From positions 1 through 5,422 of the forward strand of contig JBBCJM010000095.1 of the NCBI GenBank assembly GCA_037190175.1: DNA of 5,422 nt, written 5' to 3'. Positions 1 to 4,611 of this stretch are shown here, in pieces. This DNA comes from JBBCJM01 sp037190175. GTDB lineage: Bacteria; Pseudomonadota; Alphaproteobacteria; Rhodobacterales; Rhodobacteraceae. Every line of letters starts with the position of its first letter. The stretch's first letter is position 1. The notes beneath the pieces are model-generated. The model was not told the DNA's origin and did no database searches. It saw nothing but the letters and a program-made list of their open reading frames with translations. Made by a program: the position numbers and the translations under genes.

Positions 1-170
1 CCCCAAGCGTGCCGCAAGAACCCGGCCGGTTAGCGCTGCGGCCATCTCATTGAAATCGTGAAGCAGTTTTTGGTGGAAGTGCGGTCGATGCCGCAACCGC
101 GCTCGCTATAGGCATGGCTTCGCGCGGCGGCGGTTTTGGCCGTCAGCGTCGTGGGTTATGATGAGGCAGT

Positions 171-188
171 CGCCCCTTCACTGGGGCG
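171..188. repeat. Small hairpin CGCCCC/GGGGCG, copy 1
   Basis: The arms CGCCCC (171-176) and GGGGCG (183-188) enclose a 6-nt loop. They match the arms of the hairpin at 234-250 exactly, although the loops differ. It lies about 110 nt past the end of the ABC operon. Its role is unknown; it could be a secondary terminator or a short dispersed palindrome. Confidence 0.35.
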
Positions 189-233
189 CGGATCGAAATT
201 CGATTTCCTCGCGGACGACAGCGGGCAGCGTGT

Positions 234-250
234 CGCCCCCTCCCGGGGCG
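234..250. repeat. Small hairpin CGCCCC/GGGGCG, copy 2
   Basis: The arms CGCCCC (234-239) and GGGGCG (245-250) form a 6-bp stem around a 5-nt loop. The same arms occur at 171-188, and both copies are preceded by GT, giving a repeated GTCGCCCC. No T-run follows on either strand. It probably belongs to the 3' untranslated zone of the ABC operon. Confidence 0.35.
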
Positions 251-257
251 GCCAAAC

Positions 258-282
258 CGCCGGCGGACGTCCTCCGCCGGCG
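258..282 (-). terminator. Hairpin after the ABC operon, possible terminator
   Basis: A perfect 10-bp G+C-rich inverted repeat (258-267 pairing with 273-282) with a 5-nt loop begins 16 nt after the stop codon of the binding-protein gene. Read leftward it is followed only by GTTTGG, so the T-run of a classical intrinsic terminator is weak. It could be an intrinsic terminator, a 3'-end stabilising structure, or a barrier before an exonuclease. The position just after the last gene of the operon supports a 3'-end role. Confidence 0.45.
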
Positions 283-298
283 TGGATGTTTGTCCGCT

Positions 299-1288
299 CT
301 AGCGGATGCCGGCGTCGATGAGTTCGACGAGGCTGTCGATCGTCTGCGGGGTGACGGTGCCGGCGCCGGTGTTGATGGTCAGGCCAGGCATCTTGTATTT
401 CTTGGTCATCACGCACTGCATGACCGGCATGAAGCCCTGCAGATAGAGCAGCTGGTCGAGCGTCGCCGAGACGTAGCCGGACTTCACGCCATCGATGGTG
501 GCGGGCGCGAGGTCGATGCCGCCGACGATGATATCGCCGGGCTTCTTGCCCGCCTTTTGGAGCACCTCGGCGAGAATGCCGGTGATGCCGCCATGCTGGG
601 TGCCGATCGCCTTCAGATTGGGGTTCGCCTGAATGTAGGCCGTCAGGATCGGCACGGCGAGCGAGGCGTCGCTGTTCGCTTCCTGCGTGATCTCCAGACG
701 ATCAACGGTCAGGCCGGCGGCCTCCAGCGTATCGGCAAGTCCTTTCTCGGACTGGCCGCGCTCGGCCTGTGAGAACACGCCATAGACCATGGCGCTGTCA
801 CCGGACTTGAGCCCCTGCGCGATCATGTGCTCGGCGGTGATCTTGCCGCCCTGGTAGAGATCGACGCCGGCATAGCCCATGCCGCTCGCGCCATAGGTCG
901 CCTGAAGATCGCTCATCGGCGAGTTGCCGACGGTGACGACGATGCCCTGGTCGACAGCGCCCTTGACGAGATCCTCGAAGGCGGCGCTGCCGGGATGGCC
1001 CATGATCTCGATGCAGTCGGGCTTGGCGGCGACCGCTTCCTTGAACTGGTTGATCATGGTCTCGGGGGCCCAGGCGGAGAACTGCTCCTTGAGATCGACG
1101 CCGAAGGCTGCGGCCGCCTGTGAAGCGCCGGTCTGGCGGGCGAGGGTCGCGCCGTCGCCGGGGTTGCCGCCCATCTGCATGTACATGGTTAGCCCTGCGC
1201 CAATGGGCTCGGCCGCGGATGCGGCCCCGACGCCGGCGAGCATGGCCAGAGCGGCGGTGCCGGCGAGAAGCTTCGTGGAAAGGCTCAT
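299..1288 (-). CDS. Periplasmic sugar-binding protein of a CUT2-type ABC importer
   Basis: This 329-residue protein is the ligand-capture subunit of the transporter encoded just upstream. Residues 1-25 form a Sec signal peptide: Lys6, a hydrophobic core, and a probable cleavage site ASA|AE. The mature protein has the two-lobed periplasmic binding protein fold of the RbsB-like group (Peripla_BP_4). Family-like landmarks are the repeated-helix segment WAPETMINQF (about 73-82), PDCIEIMGHPG (90-100), VVTVGNSP (118-124), NPNLKAIGT (222-230), VGGIDLAPATIDGVKSGY (255-272) and LDQLLYLQG (278-286). Where RbsB-like proteins usually have Asn-Asp in the ligand-contact loop, this one reads QHGG (231-234), so its ligand may differ from ribose. 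The start is the ATG at 1288, because GGAGG lies 8 nt upstream (1297-1301) and the signal peptide begins there; an in-frame GTG at 1318 is less likely. It is the last gene of the operon, 78 nt after the permease. The ligand is unknown. Confidence 0.93.
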   Translation of the reverse strand: MSLSTKLLAGTAALAMLAGVGAASAAEPIGAGLTMYMQMGGNPGDGATLARQTGASQAAAAFGVDLKEQFSAWAPETMINQFKEAVAAKPDCIEIMGHPGSAAFEDLVKGAVDQGIVVTVGNSPMSDLQATYGASGMGYAGVDLYQGGKITAEHMIAQGLKSGDSAMVYGVFSQAERGQSEKGLADTLEAAGLTVDRLEITQEANSDASLAVPILTAYIQANPNLKAIGTQHGGITGILAEVLQKAGKKPGDIIVGGIDLAPATIDGVKSGYVSATLDQLLYLQGFMPVMQCVMTKKYKMPGLTINTGAGTVTPQTIDSLVELIDAGIR

Positions 1289-1294
1289 GTCAGG

Positions 1295-1302
1295 TTCCTC
1301 CC
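1295..1302 (-). promoter_or_regulatory. Ribosome binding site of the binding-protein gene
   Basis: The minus strand reads GGGAGGAA here, with GGAGG 8 nt before the ATG at 1288. This strong site decides the start codon over the in-frame GTG at 1318. Its strength fits the usual need for more binding protein than membrane components. Confidence 0.8.
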
Positions 1303-1329
1303 GTTGGGTTTCTTTCACGCACCCTTCGA

Positions 1330-1357
1330 GCCGGCATGTCTTCCTGCTTGCGCCGGC
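1330..1357 (-). repeat. Inverted repeat between permease and binding-protein genes
   Basis: GCCGGC at 1330-1335 and again at 1352-1357 (a self-complementary hexamer) can pair as a 6-bp stem around a 16-nt loop in the 78-nt gap between the permease stop and the binding-protein start. Intercistronic structures at this place in ABC operons can stabilise the binding-protein message, as the malE-malF REP element does. Here the stem is short, so the role is a guess. Confidence 0.25.
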
Positions 1358-1366
1358 CCGTATGCA

Positions 1367-2416
1367 TCAGCGGCCTGCGCCGCCGAAGTCCCTCCGCAAC
1401 CCCATGCGGGCGAAGAACGCCGTCCGCCGCTGGGGTTCGTCCATGAACAGGTAGAAGATGATCGCGACCAGGAACACGAGGCCCTGCACCGTGCGCACCC
1501 ACGCGCCGGTGAGGCCGCCCGCGACCAGCGCAGGTTCGATCATCAGGATGATCATCGACCCGAACACGGTGCCGACGATCGTCGCCCGTCCGCCGAAGAT
1601 CGAGGTGCCGCCGATCAGCACCGAGGCGATCGCGGTAAGCAGATAGCCCTGGCCCTGATTGCCGAAGAAATTCTTGTTCTCGAGCGTGAGCATGATCGCC
1701 GCGACCGCCGCGAGCCCGCCCATGAGCGTGAAGACCTTGATCTTCTCGCGGTCGACATCGATGCCGACGACCCGCGAGACCTGGTTGGAATCGCCGATGA
1801 ACAGCACATGCTCGCCGAAGCGGTGCCGCGTCAGGATCGCCCAGAGGAGGATGACGATCAGCAGCGTCCAGAACGCCTGCATCGGCAATTGCGCGATCCA
1901 TGCGGTCTCCGACCCCGCGAAGGGGCGGCCGACGATCACCTGCCAGACGGAGCTCTGGTCGACGCCCCGCAGCGCATAGGACTGGCCGCCCGAGAGAACC
2001 GTCGCCATGCCGAACCAGAAGAACTGTGTGCCGAGCGTCGCGATGAAGGAAGGCACGCCGACCTTGGCGATGATGAAGCCGTTGACGAGGCCGATGAAGA
2101 TGCCGGAGCCGAGAGCGGCGATCACCGCGATCCAGCCGAGGTCGTATTCCTTGAACAGATAGGCAAAGACGAAGCCCGAGAAGGAGATGATCGCCGGAAA
2201 GGACAGATCGATCTCGCCCATGCCGATGACGAAGGTCAGCCCGACGGCCAGCAGCAGCAGCGGCGGCAGCGTCGAGAGGAAGGTCGTGTAGATGAAGGGC
2301 TGCAGGAACACCTGCGGGGCCATGTACATGAACAGGGCCAGCAGCAGCACGAAGACGATGATGATCGGCAGACCTTCGTAGCGCTGGATCAGCGATGGTC
2401 CCTTGGGCGCGGCCAT
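1367..2416 (-). CDS. Inner-membrane permease of a CUT2-type sugar ABC importer
   Basis: This 349-residue protein of the BPD_transp_2 (RbsC-like) family forms the transmembrane channel, probably as a homodimer. About ten hydrophobic segments are visible, roughly at residues 15-33, 48-66, 72-88, 95-118, 123-142, 178-196, 225-245, 255-272, 280-300 and 308-325. Family signatures include GEIDLSFPAI (67-76, equivalent to the GGIDLSVG motif of RbsC), the cytoplasmic ATPase-coupling loop GEHVLFIGDSNQVSRVVGID (201-220), and GGTSIFGGRATIVGTVFG (269-286). The length is normal for the family. The ATG at 2416 follows the ATPase stop codon by 12 nt, and its GAGG ribosome binding site (2427-2430) overlaps that TGA, so the two genes are probably translationally coupled. 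The transported substrate cannot be read from the sequence; membership of the simple-sugar family is clear. Confidence 0.95.
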   Translation of the reverse strand: MAAPKGPSLIQRYEGLPIIIVFVLLLALFMYMAPQVFLQPFIYTTFLSTLPPLLLLAVGLTFVIGMGEIDLSFPAIISFSGFVFAYLFKEYDLGWIAVIAALGSGIFIGLVNGFIIAKVGVPSFIATLGTQFFWFGMATVLSGGQSYALRGVDQSSVWQVIVGRPFAGSETAWIAQLPMQAFWTLLIVILLWAILTRHRFGEHVLFIGDSNQVSRVVGIDVDREKIKVFTLMGGLAAVAAIMLTLENKNFFGNQGQGYLLTAIASVLIGGTSIFGGRATIVGTVFGSMIILMIEPALVAGGLTGAWVRTVQGLVFLVAIIFYLFMDEPQRRTAFFARMGLRRDFGGAGR

Positions 2417-2428
2417 GGCGTGCGGTCC

Positions 2429-3223
2429 TCAGGTCTTGTGCTGGAGGTCGATGAGATATTCGGTCAGTTCGGTGACCGTCATGTCCCGGGGCCGGATCTC
2501 GGAAACGATCTGGCCACGGTCGATCACCACCAGCCGGTCGGCGACCTCGTGAACATGGGCGAGGTTATGCTCGATATAGATGCAGGCCCGGCCGCTTTCC
2601 TTGATGCGGCCGACGAAGTCGAGCACCTTCCTGACCTCGGCGACAGCCAGCGCCACCGTCGGTTCGTCGAGGATGATGAGATCGGCGTTGTAGTGCATCG
2701 CCCGGCCGATCGCGATGCCCTGGCGCTCGCCGCCGGAGAGGTTGGCGACGGTGGAGTCGACCGTGATCCCGGCGCTGCGGAAGCCGATCGCGCCCTTGAG
2801 GATCTGGTCGGCGATCTCCTTCTGCTTCTTGATGTTGATGAAGCCGAGGCGATTGGTGATCTGGCGGCCGACGAAGAAATTGCGCCACAGGGCCTGCTTC
2901 TCCGCCAGCGACTTGTCCTGATAGACGGTCTCGATAGACAGCTCGTGCGCCATGCGGACCGAATAGTCGGCAAGCTGGATTTCACGATTTCGTATGAAGA
3001 TCCGTCCGGCGGTGGGCGGCATCACCCCGGTCATCACCTTGATGAGGGTGGATTTGCCGGCGCCGTTGTCGCCGATCAGCCCGACGATCTCGTTCCGGCC
3101 GATCTGAAGGTTGATGTCCTTCAGGGCCTGGATCGGGCCGAAATACTTCTGCACGCCCTCCAGCCGGATGATGGCGTCGAAATCGCCCTCGCTCCCGGTT
3201 TGCGTGGCCGCAAGTCCAGCCAT
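2429..3223 (-). CDS. ATP-binding subunit of a CUT2-type sugar ABC importer (single ABC domain)
   Basis: This 264-residue cytoplasmic ATPase powers the importer. It carries one complete nucleotide-binding domain: Walker A GDNGAGKST (51-59), Q-loop Gln102 in YQDKSL, signature LSGGERQ (162-168), Walker B DLIILDEPT (181-189) with catalytic Glu187, and switch His219 in IEHN. No catalytic residue is missing. Most CUT2 ATPases (RbsA, XylG, MglA) are about 500 residues with two fused ABC domains. This one has a single domain, like FrcA of rhizobia, so a homodimer is expected. Residues 1-16 precede the domain and look disordered. The ATG at 3223 is supported by GGAGG 9 nt upstream (3233-3237). It is the first gene of the operon, with a recognisable promoter and dyad upstream. 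It cannot be assigned to a named transporter from sequence alone. Confidence 0.95.
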   Translation of the reverse strand: MAGLAATQTGSEGDFDAIIRLEGVQKYFGPIQALKDINLQIGRNEIVGLIGDNGAGKSTLIKVMTGVMPPTAGRIFIRNREIQLADYSVRMAHELSIETVYQDKSLAEKQALWRNFFVGRQITNRLGFINIKKQKEIADQILKGAIGFRSAGITVDSTVANLSGGERQGIAIGRAMHYNADLIILDEPTVALAVAEVRKVLDFVGRIKESGRACIYIEHNLAHVHEVADRLVVIDRGQIVSEIRPRDMTVTELTEYLIDLQHKT

Positions 3224-3244
3224 TCCTGGCTTCCTCCCTCACCA

Positions 3245-3263
3245 GAGGAAAGCGCCGTTGCCC
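3245..3263 (-). promoter_or_regulatory. Second operator half-site, or leader stem partner
   Basis: CGTTGCCC at 3256-3263 exactly repeats the arm of the dyad at 3305-3323. The opposite arm at 3245-3252 (GAGGAAAG) matches the expected arm at 5 of 8 positions. The two centres are 60 bp apart. The same bases form a 9-bp perfect inverted repeat with 3305-3313 (CCGTTGCCC with GGGCAACGG, 41 nt apart), so in the mRNA leader they could instead form a long-range stem. The sequence does not decide between auxiliary operator and RNA structure. Confidence 0.3.
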
Positions 3264-3304
3264 GGCGTCGATCATGCGATTGTCCCATGGCGCCGAAGCG
3301 TTTG

Positions 3305-3323
3305 GGGCAACGGATCGTTGTCC
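3305..3323 (-). promoter_or_regulatory. Likely repressor operator of the ABC importer operon
   Basis: GGGCAACG-GAT-CGTTGTCC is a 19-bp near-perfect dyad, with 7 of 8 positions symmetric around a 3-bp centre. It lies immediately downstream of the predicted -10 box and covers about +3 to +21 of the transcript, a classic place for a sugar-responsive repressor to block transcription. The identity of the regulator (LacI, GntR, DeoR, ROK or other type) cannot be read from the site, and no regulator gene is in the window. Confidence 0.55.
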
Positions 3324-3331
3324 GTGATTTC

Positions 3332-3359
3332 ATCATATGAAGCAGCCAGACCCGGTCAA
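3332..3359 (-). promoter_or_regulatory. Sigma70-type promoter of the ABC importer operon
   Basis: On the minus strand a -35 box TTGACC (3359-3354) and a -10 box TATGAT (3337-3332) are separated by 16 bp. Each box is one mismatch from the E. coli consensus. The predicted transcription start is about 3325, giving a leader of about 102 nt before the ATPase ATG. The intergenic position, orientation and adjacent dyad support the call. No transcript data are available to confirm it. Confidence 0.65.
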
Positions 3360-3530
3360 GCAGGTGTGGTGAGGGGAAAACGTCAAGAGGGTCCGGTCGT
3401 CTTTGGGAAAATGACGAGGGAAAAGGGGACGTTTTTGTCATGGTCGTATGGTGTTCCAGCGGTTAGAACCAGCCGATCCGCTTGACGGGGCCGGGAATTC
3501 GGCCGGGATTCAAAGAGGGAGACGGGGAAC
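3360..3530. other. Upstream region of the cysteine-rich gene
   Basis: About 170 bp lie between the ABC promoter and the rightward cysteine-rich gene. The stretch 3371-3430 is unusually rich in A and G. An 8-bp inverted repeat, AAAACGTC (3377-3384) and GACGTTTT (3428-3435), flanks much of it. TTGTCA (3435-3440) and TTGACG (3482-3487) resemble -35 boxes, but neither is followed by a good -10 box at 16-18 bp, so no rightward promoter is called. The ribosome binding site of the next gene is probably in GAGGGAGACGGGG just before 3531. Confidence 0.5.
3489..3512 (+). repeat. Tandem 12-bp direct repeat upstream of the cysteine-rich gene
   Basis: GGCCGGGAATTC (3489-3500) is followed immediately by GGCCGGGATTCA (3501-3512). 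The two units match over GGCCGGGA and differ by a single A in the A-tract. The first unit plus the start of the second also forms a hairpin, GGCCG (3489-3493) with CGGCC (3500-3504). It ends 18 nt before the start codon, so it could be a regulatory site or a leader hairpin. Chance duplication is also possible. Confidence 0.4.
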
Positions 3531-3962
3531 ATGAGACAGAAGCGTGCGACTCTCACGCTCGCTGCGATGGCGGCGGGAATGCTGATGTTCGGCGGTGCGG
3601 CGCAGGCCGCCACGATCAGCTTTGCGGACGCCATGACGGTGATGGCGCGCGATTGCGGTGCCGATATCCAGAAGTACTGCAAGGGCGTGAACATCGCCAA
3701 CAATGCCATCGGCAAGTGCCTTGCGGCGAATACCGGCAAGGTCTCGCCGACCTGCACGGCGACGTTGGCCGCCGTGGTCACCTCGCTCGAGCAGCGGCTT
3801 GCCGCCCAGCGCGAGGTGGTGAAGGTGTGCAAGGGCGACGCCGCGCGCCGTTGCCAGGGCGTCGTGCAGAAGGACGCCTATGTGCTCGATTGTCTTCTCC
3901 AGGCGGCCAATCACGTGACGAAGAAGTGCAACGCCGCCATCACCGACGCGGGATGGCGCTGA
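3531..3962 (+). CDS. Exported protein with two GLG1-type cysteine-rich repeats
   Basis: This 143-residue protein has an N-terminal signal peptide (RQKR, a hydrophobic stretch to about residue 22, probable cleavage AQA|AT after residue 26), so it should act in the periplasm or outside the cell. The mature part has exactly eight cysteines, at 42, 50, 63, 75, 100, 108, 121 and 133. They form two repeats with identical spacing, C-x7-C-x12-C-x11-C. Each repeat also shares C-x2-D, a Gly-Val pair after the second cysteine, CL at the third cysteine and a Val four residues before the fourth. This pattern matches the Cys-rich repeat of Golgi protein GLG1/CFR-1 (Pfam Cys_rich_FGFR), which also occurs in small secreted proteins of alphaproteobacteria. 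Two disulfides per repeat are expected. The bacterial function is unknown. It is followed after 23 nt by an OmpA-domain gene on the same strand, suggesting an operon. The start at 3531 places the signal peptide correctly and follows a G-rich ribosome binding site. Confidence 0.88.
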   Translation: MRQKRATLTLAAMAAGMLMFGGAAQAATISFADAMTVMARDCGADIQKYCKGVNIANNAIGKCLAANTGKVSPTCTATLAAVVTSLEQRLAAQREVVKVCKGDAARRCQGVVQKDAYVLDCLLQAANHVTKKCNAAITDAGWR

Positions 3963-3985
3963 TCATGACGAAGGGAAACAAGACG

Positions 3986-4552
3986 ATGCGTTTCGGCAGG
4001 ATCGGTGCGGCGCTGGTCGGCGCGGGGCTTCTCTGGGGTGGTGCAGCGTCGGCCGCCGAAGTCACCGAGGCGGCAATCATCACCGGGTTGCGCGGCCCGG
4101 TGGGCACCATTGCGATCGATCCGGCGGTCCTGATCGCCGAGGTGAACGCCAGTGTCGGTAAGGGCGTCGCCAACCAGCCGACCTGGCAGCAGCTCGCCAA
4201 GCTCACGCAGTTTGTCGTCGACATCGACTTCGAGTTCGATTCGACGGCGATCGTGCCGAGCTCCTACCGCACGCTCGGCGCCATTGCCGATGCGCTCCAC
4301 CATCCGCTGCTGCAGCGCTACAAGTTCATCGTCGTCGGCCATACCGACGGCAAGGGCGCTGCGGACTACAACCTCAAGCTCAGCCTCGCCCGCGCCAATG
4401 CGATCCGCGACGCGCTGACGACCACCTTCGCGGTGTCGCCCAACCGGCTGTTCGCGGTTGGTGTCGGTGAGGAACTCCCCGCCGATCCCGCCCATCCGGA
4501 TGCGGCGGTCAACCGCCGGGTCCAACTCGTCAATATCGGCGAGACCAAGTAA
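3986..4552 (+). CDS. Soluble periplasmic OmpA-family peptidoglycan-binding protein
   Basis: This 188-residue protein starts with a signal peptide (MRFGR, hydrophobic core, probable cleavage ASA|AE after residue 23). There is no lipobox cysteine and no beta-barrel, so it should be a soluble periplasmic protein. Residues 24-75 match no domain I recognise. Residues 76-186 are an OmpA C-terminal domain: FEFDSTAIVPSS (82-93), IVVGHTDGKGAADYN (115-129), LSLARANAI (132-140), VGVGEELP (158-165) and NRRVQL (176-181). Asp121 and Arg136 probably correspond to the residues that hold diaminopimelate of peptidoglycan in OmpA. In-frame ATGs at 3953 (overlapping the upstream stop) and 3965 are alternative starts. 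The one at 3986 is preferred because it follows AAGGGA (3971-3976) and gives a compact signal peptide; the 3965 start would lengthen the signal peptide by seven residues. It probably shares a transcript with the cysteine-rich gene and may act with it at the cell wall. Confidence 0.9.
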   Translation: MRFGRIGAALVGAGLLWGGAASAAEVTEAAIITGLRGPVGTIAIDPAVLIAEVNASVGKGVANQPTWQQLAKLTQFVVDIDFEFDSTAIVPSSYRTLGAIADALHHPLLQRYKFIVVGHTDGKGAADYNLKLSLARANAIRDALTTTFAVSPNRLFAVGVGEELPADPAHPDAAVNRRVQLVNIGETK

Positions 4553-4576
4553 CGCGCTCGCTCACCCGACGTCCCG

Positions 4577-4598
4577 GCACCTGTTCGCAAACAGATGC
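4577..4598. terminator. Hairpin between convergent genes, possible terminator
   Basis: GCACCTGTT (4577-4585) and AACAGATGC (4590-4598) pair as a 9-bp stem with one mismatch around a CGCA loop. It lies in the 59-bp gap between the converging OmpA-domain and CLC genes, where a bidirectional terminator would be expected. No T-run follows on either strand, so it is a weak intrinsic-terminator candidate. Confidence 0.35.
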
Positions 4599-4611
4599 AG
4601 GGGCGTTGGTG

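Larger units (their letters stand above)
1..298. other. Intergenic region with no confident gene
   Basis: No open frame here has a convincing start, ribosome binding site and length. The stretch lies downstream of the leftward ABC operon and contains three short inverted repeats (171-188, 234-250 and 258-282) and a 13-bp dyad, ATCGAA-A-TTCGAT, at 192-204. At the far left, the minus strand is open from the in-frame stop at 106-108 to the window edge. Read from the ATG at 45-43 it gives MAAALTGRVLAARLG, which could be the start of a leftward gene that continues outside the window. It lacks a clear Shine-Dalgarno sequence and has too few codons to judge, so it is not called as a gene. Confidence 0.55.

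Noticed and set aside
158..772. A 204-codon plus-strand open frame opposite the binding-protein gene
   Set aside because: It runs through the hairpin region and opposite the clear binding-protein coding sequence; its composition is typical of an antisense shadow.
1290..1901. A 203-codon minus-strand open frame overlapping the permease in another frame
   Set aside because: It is rich in Arg, His and Pro without family motifs, while the overlapping permease frame has transmembrane segments and signatures.
1304..3340. A very long open frame (678 codons) on the plus strand, antisense to the permease and ATPase genes
   Set aside because: It is extremely rich in Asp, Glu, Arg, His and Gln with no domain, has no convincing ribosome binding site, and lies opposite two genes with intact family motifs. 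High GC removes stop codons in this antisense frame.
3465..3530. A rightward sigma70 promoter using TTGACG at 3482-3487
   Set aside because: No acceptable -10 hexamer lies 16-18 bp downstream, and the start would fall almost on the ribosome binding site.
3383..3832. Minus-strand open frame opposite the start of the cysteine-rich gene, and a further one at 3510-3914
   Set aside because: Neither shows a recognisable domain, and both overlap the plus-strand gene whose signal peptide and cysteine repeats are clear.
3482..3985. Upstream extension of the OmpA-domain frame through the cysteine-rich gene, which would make a 356-residue protein
   Set aside because: The extension is in a different frame from the cysteine-rich gene, is arginine- and glycine-rich without pattern, and would bury a good signal peptide in the middle of the protein.
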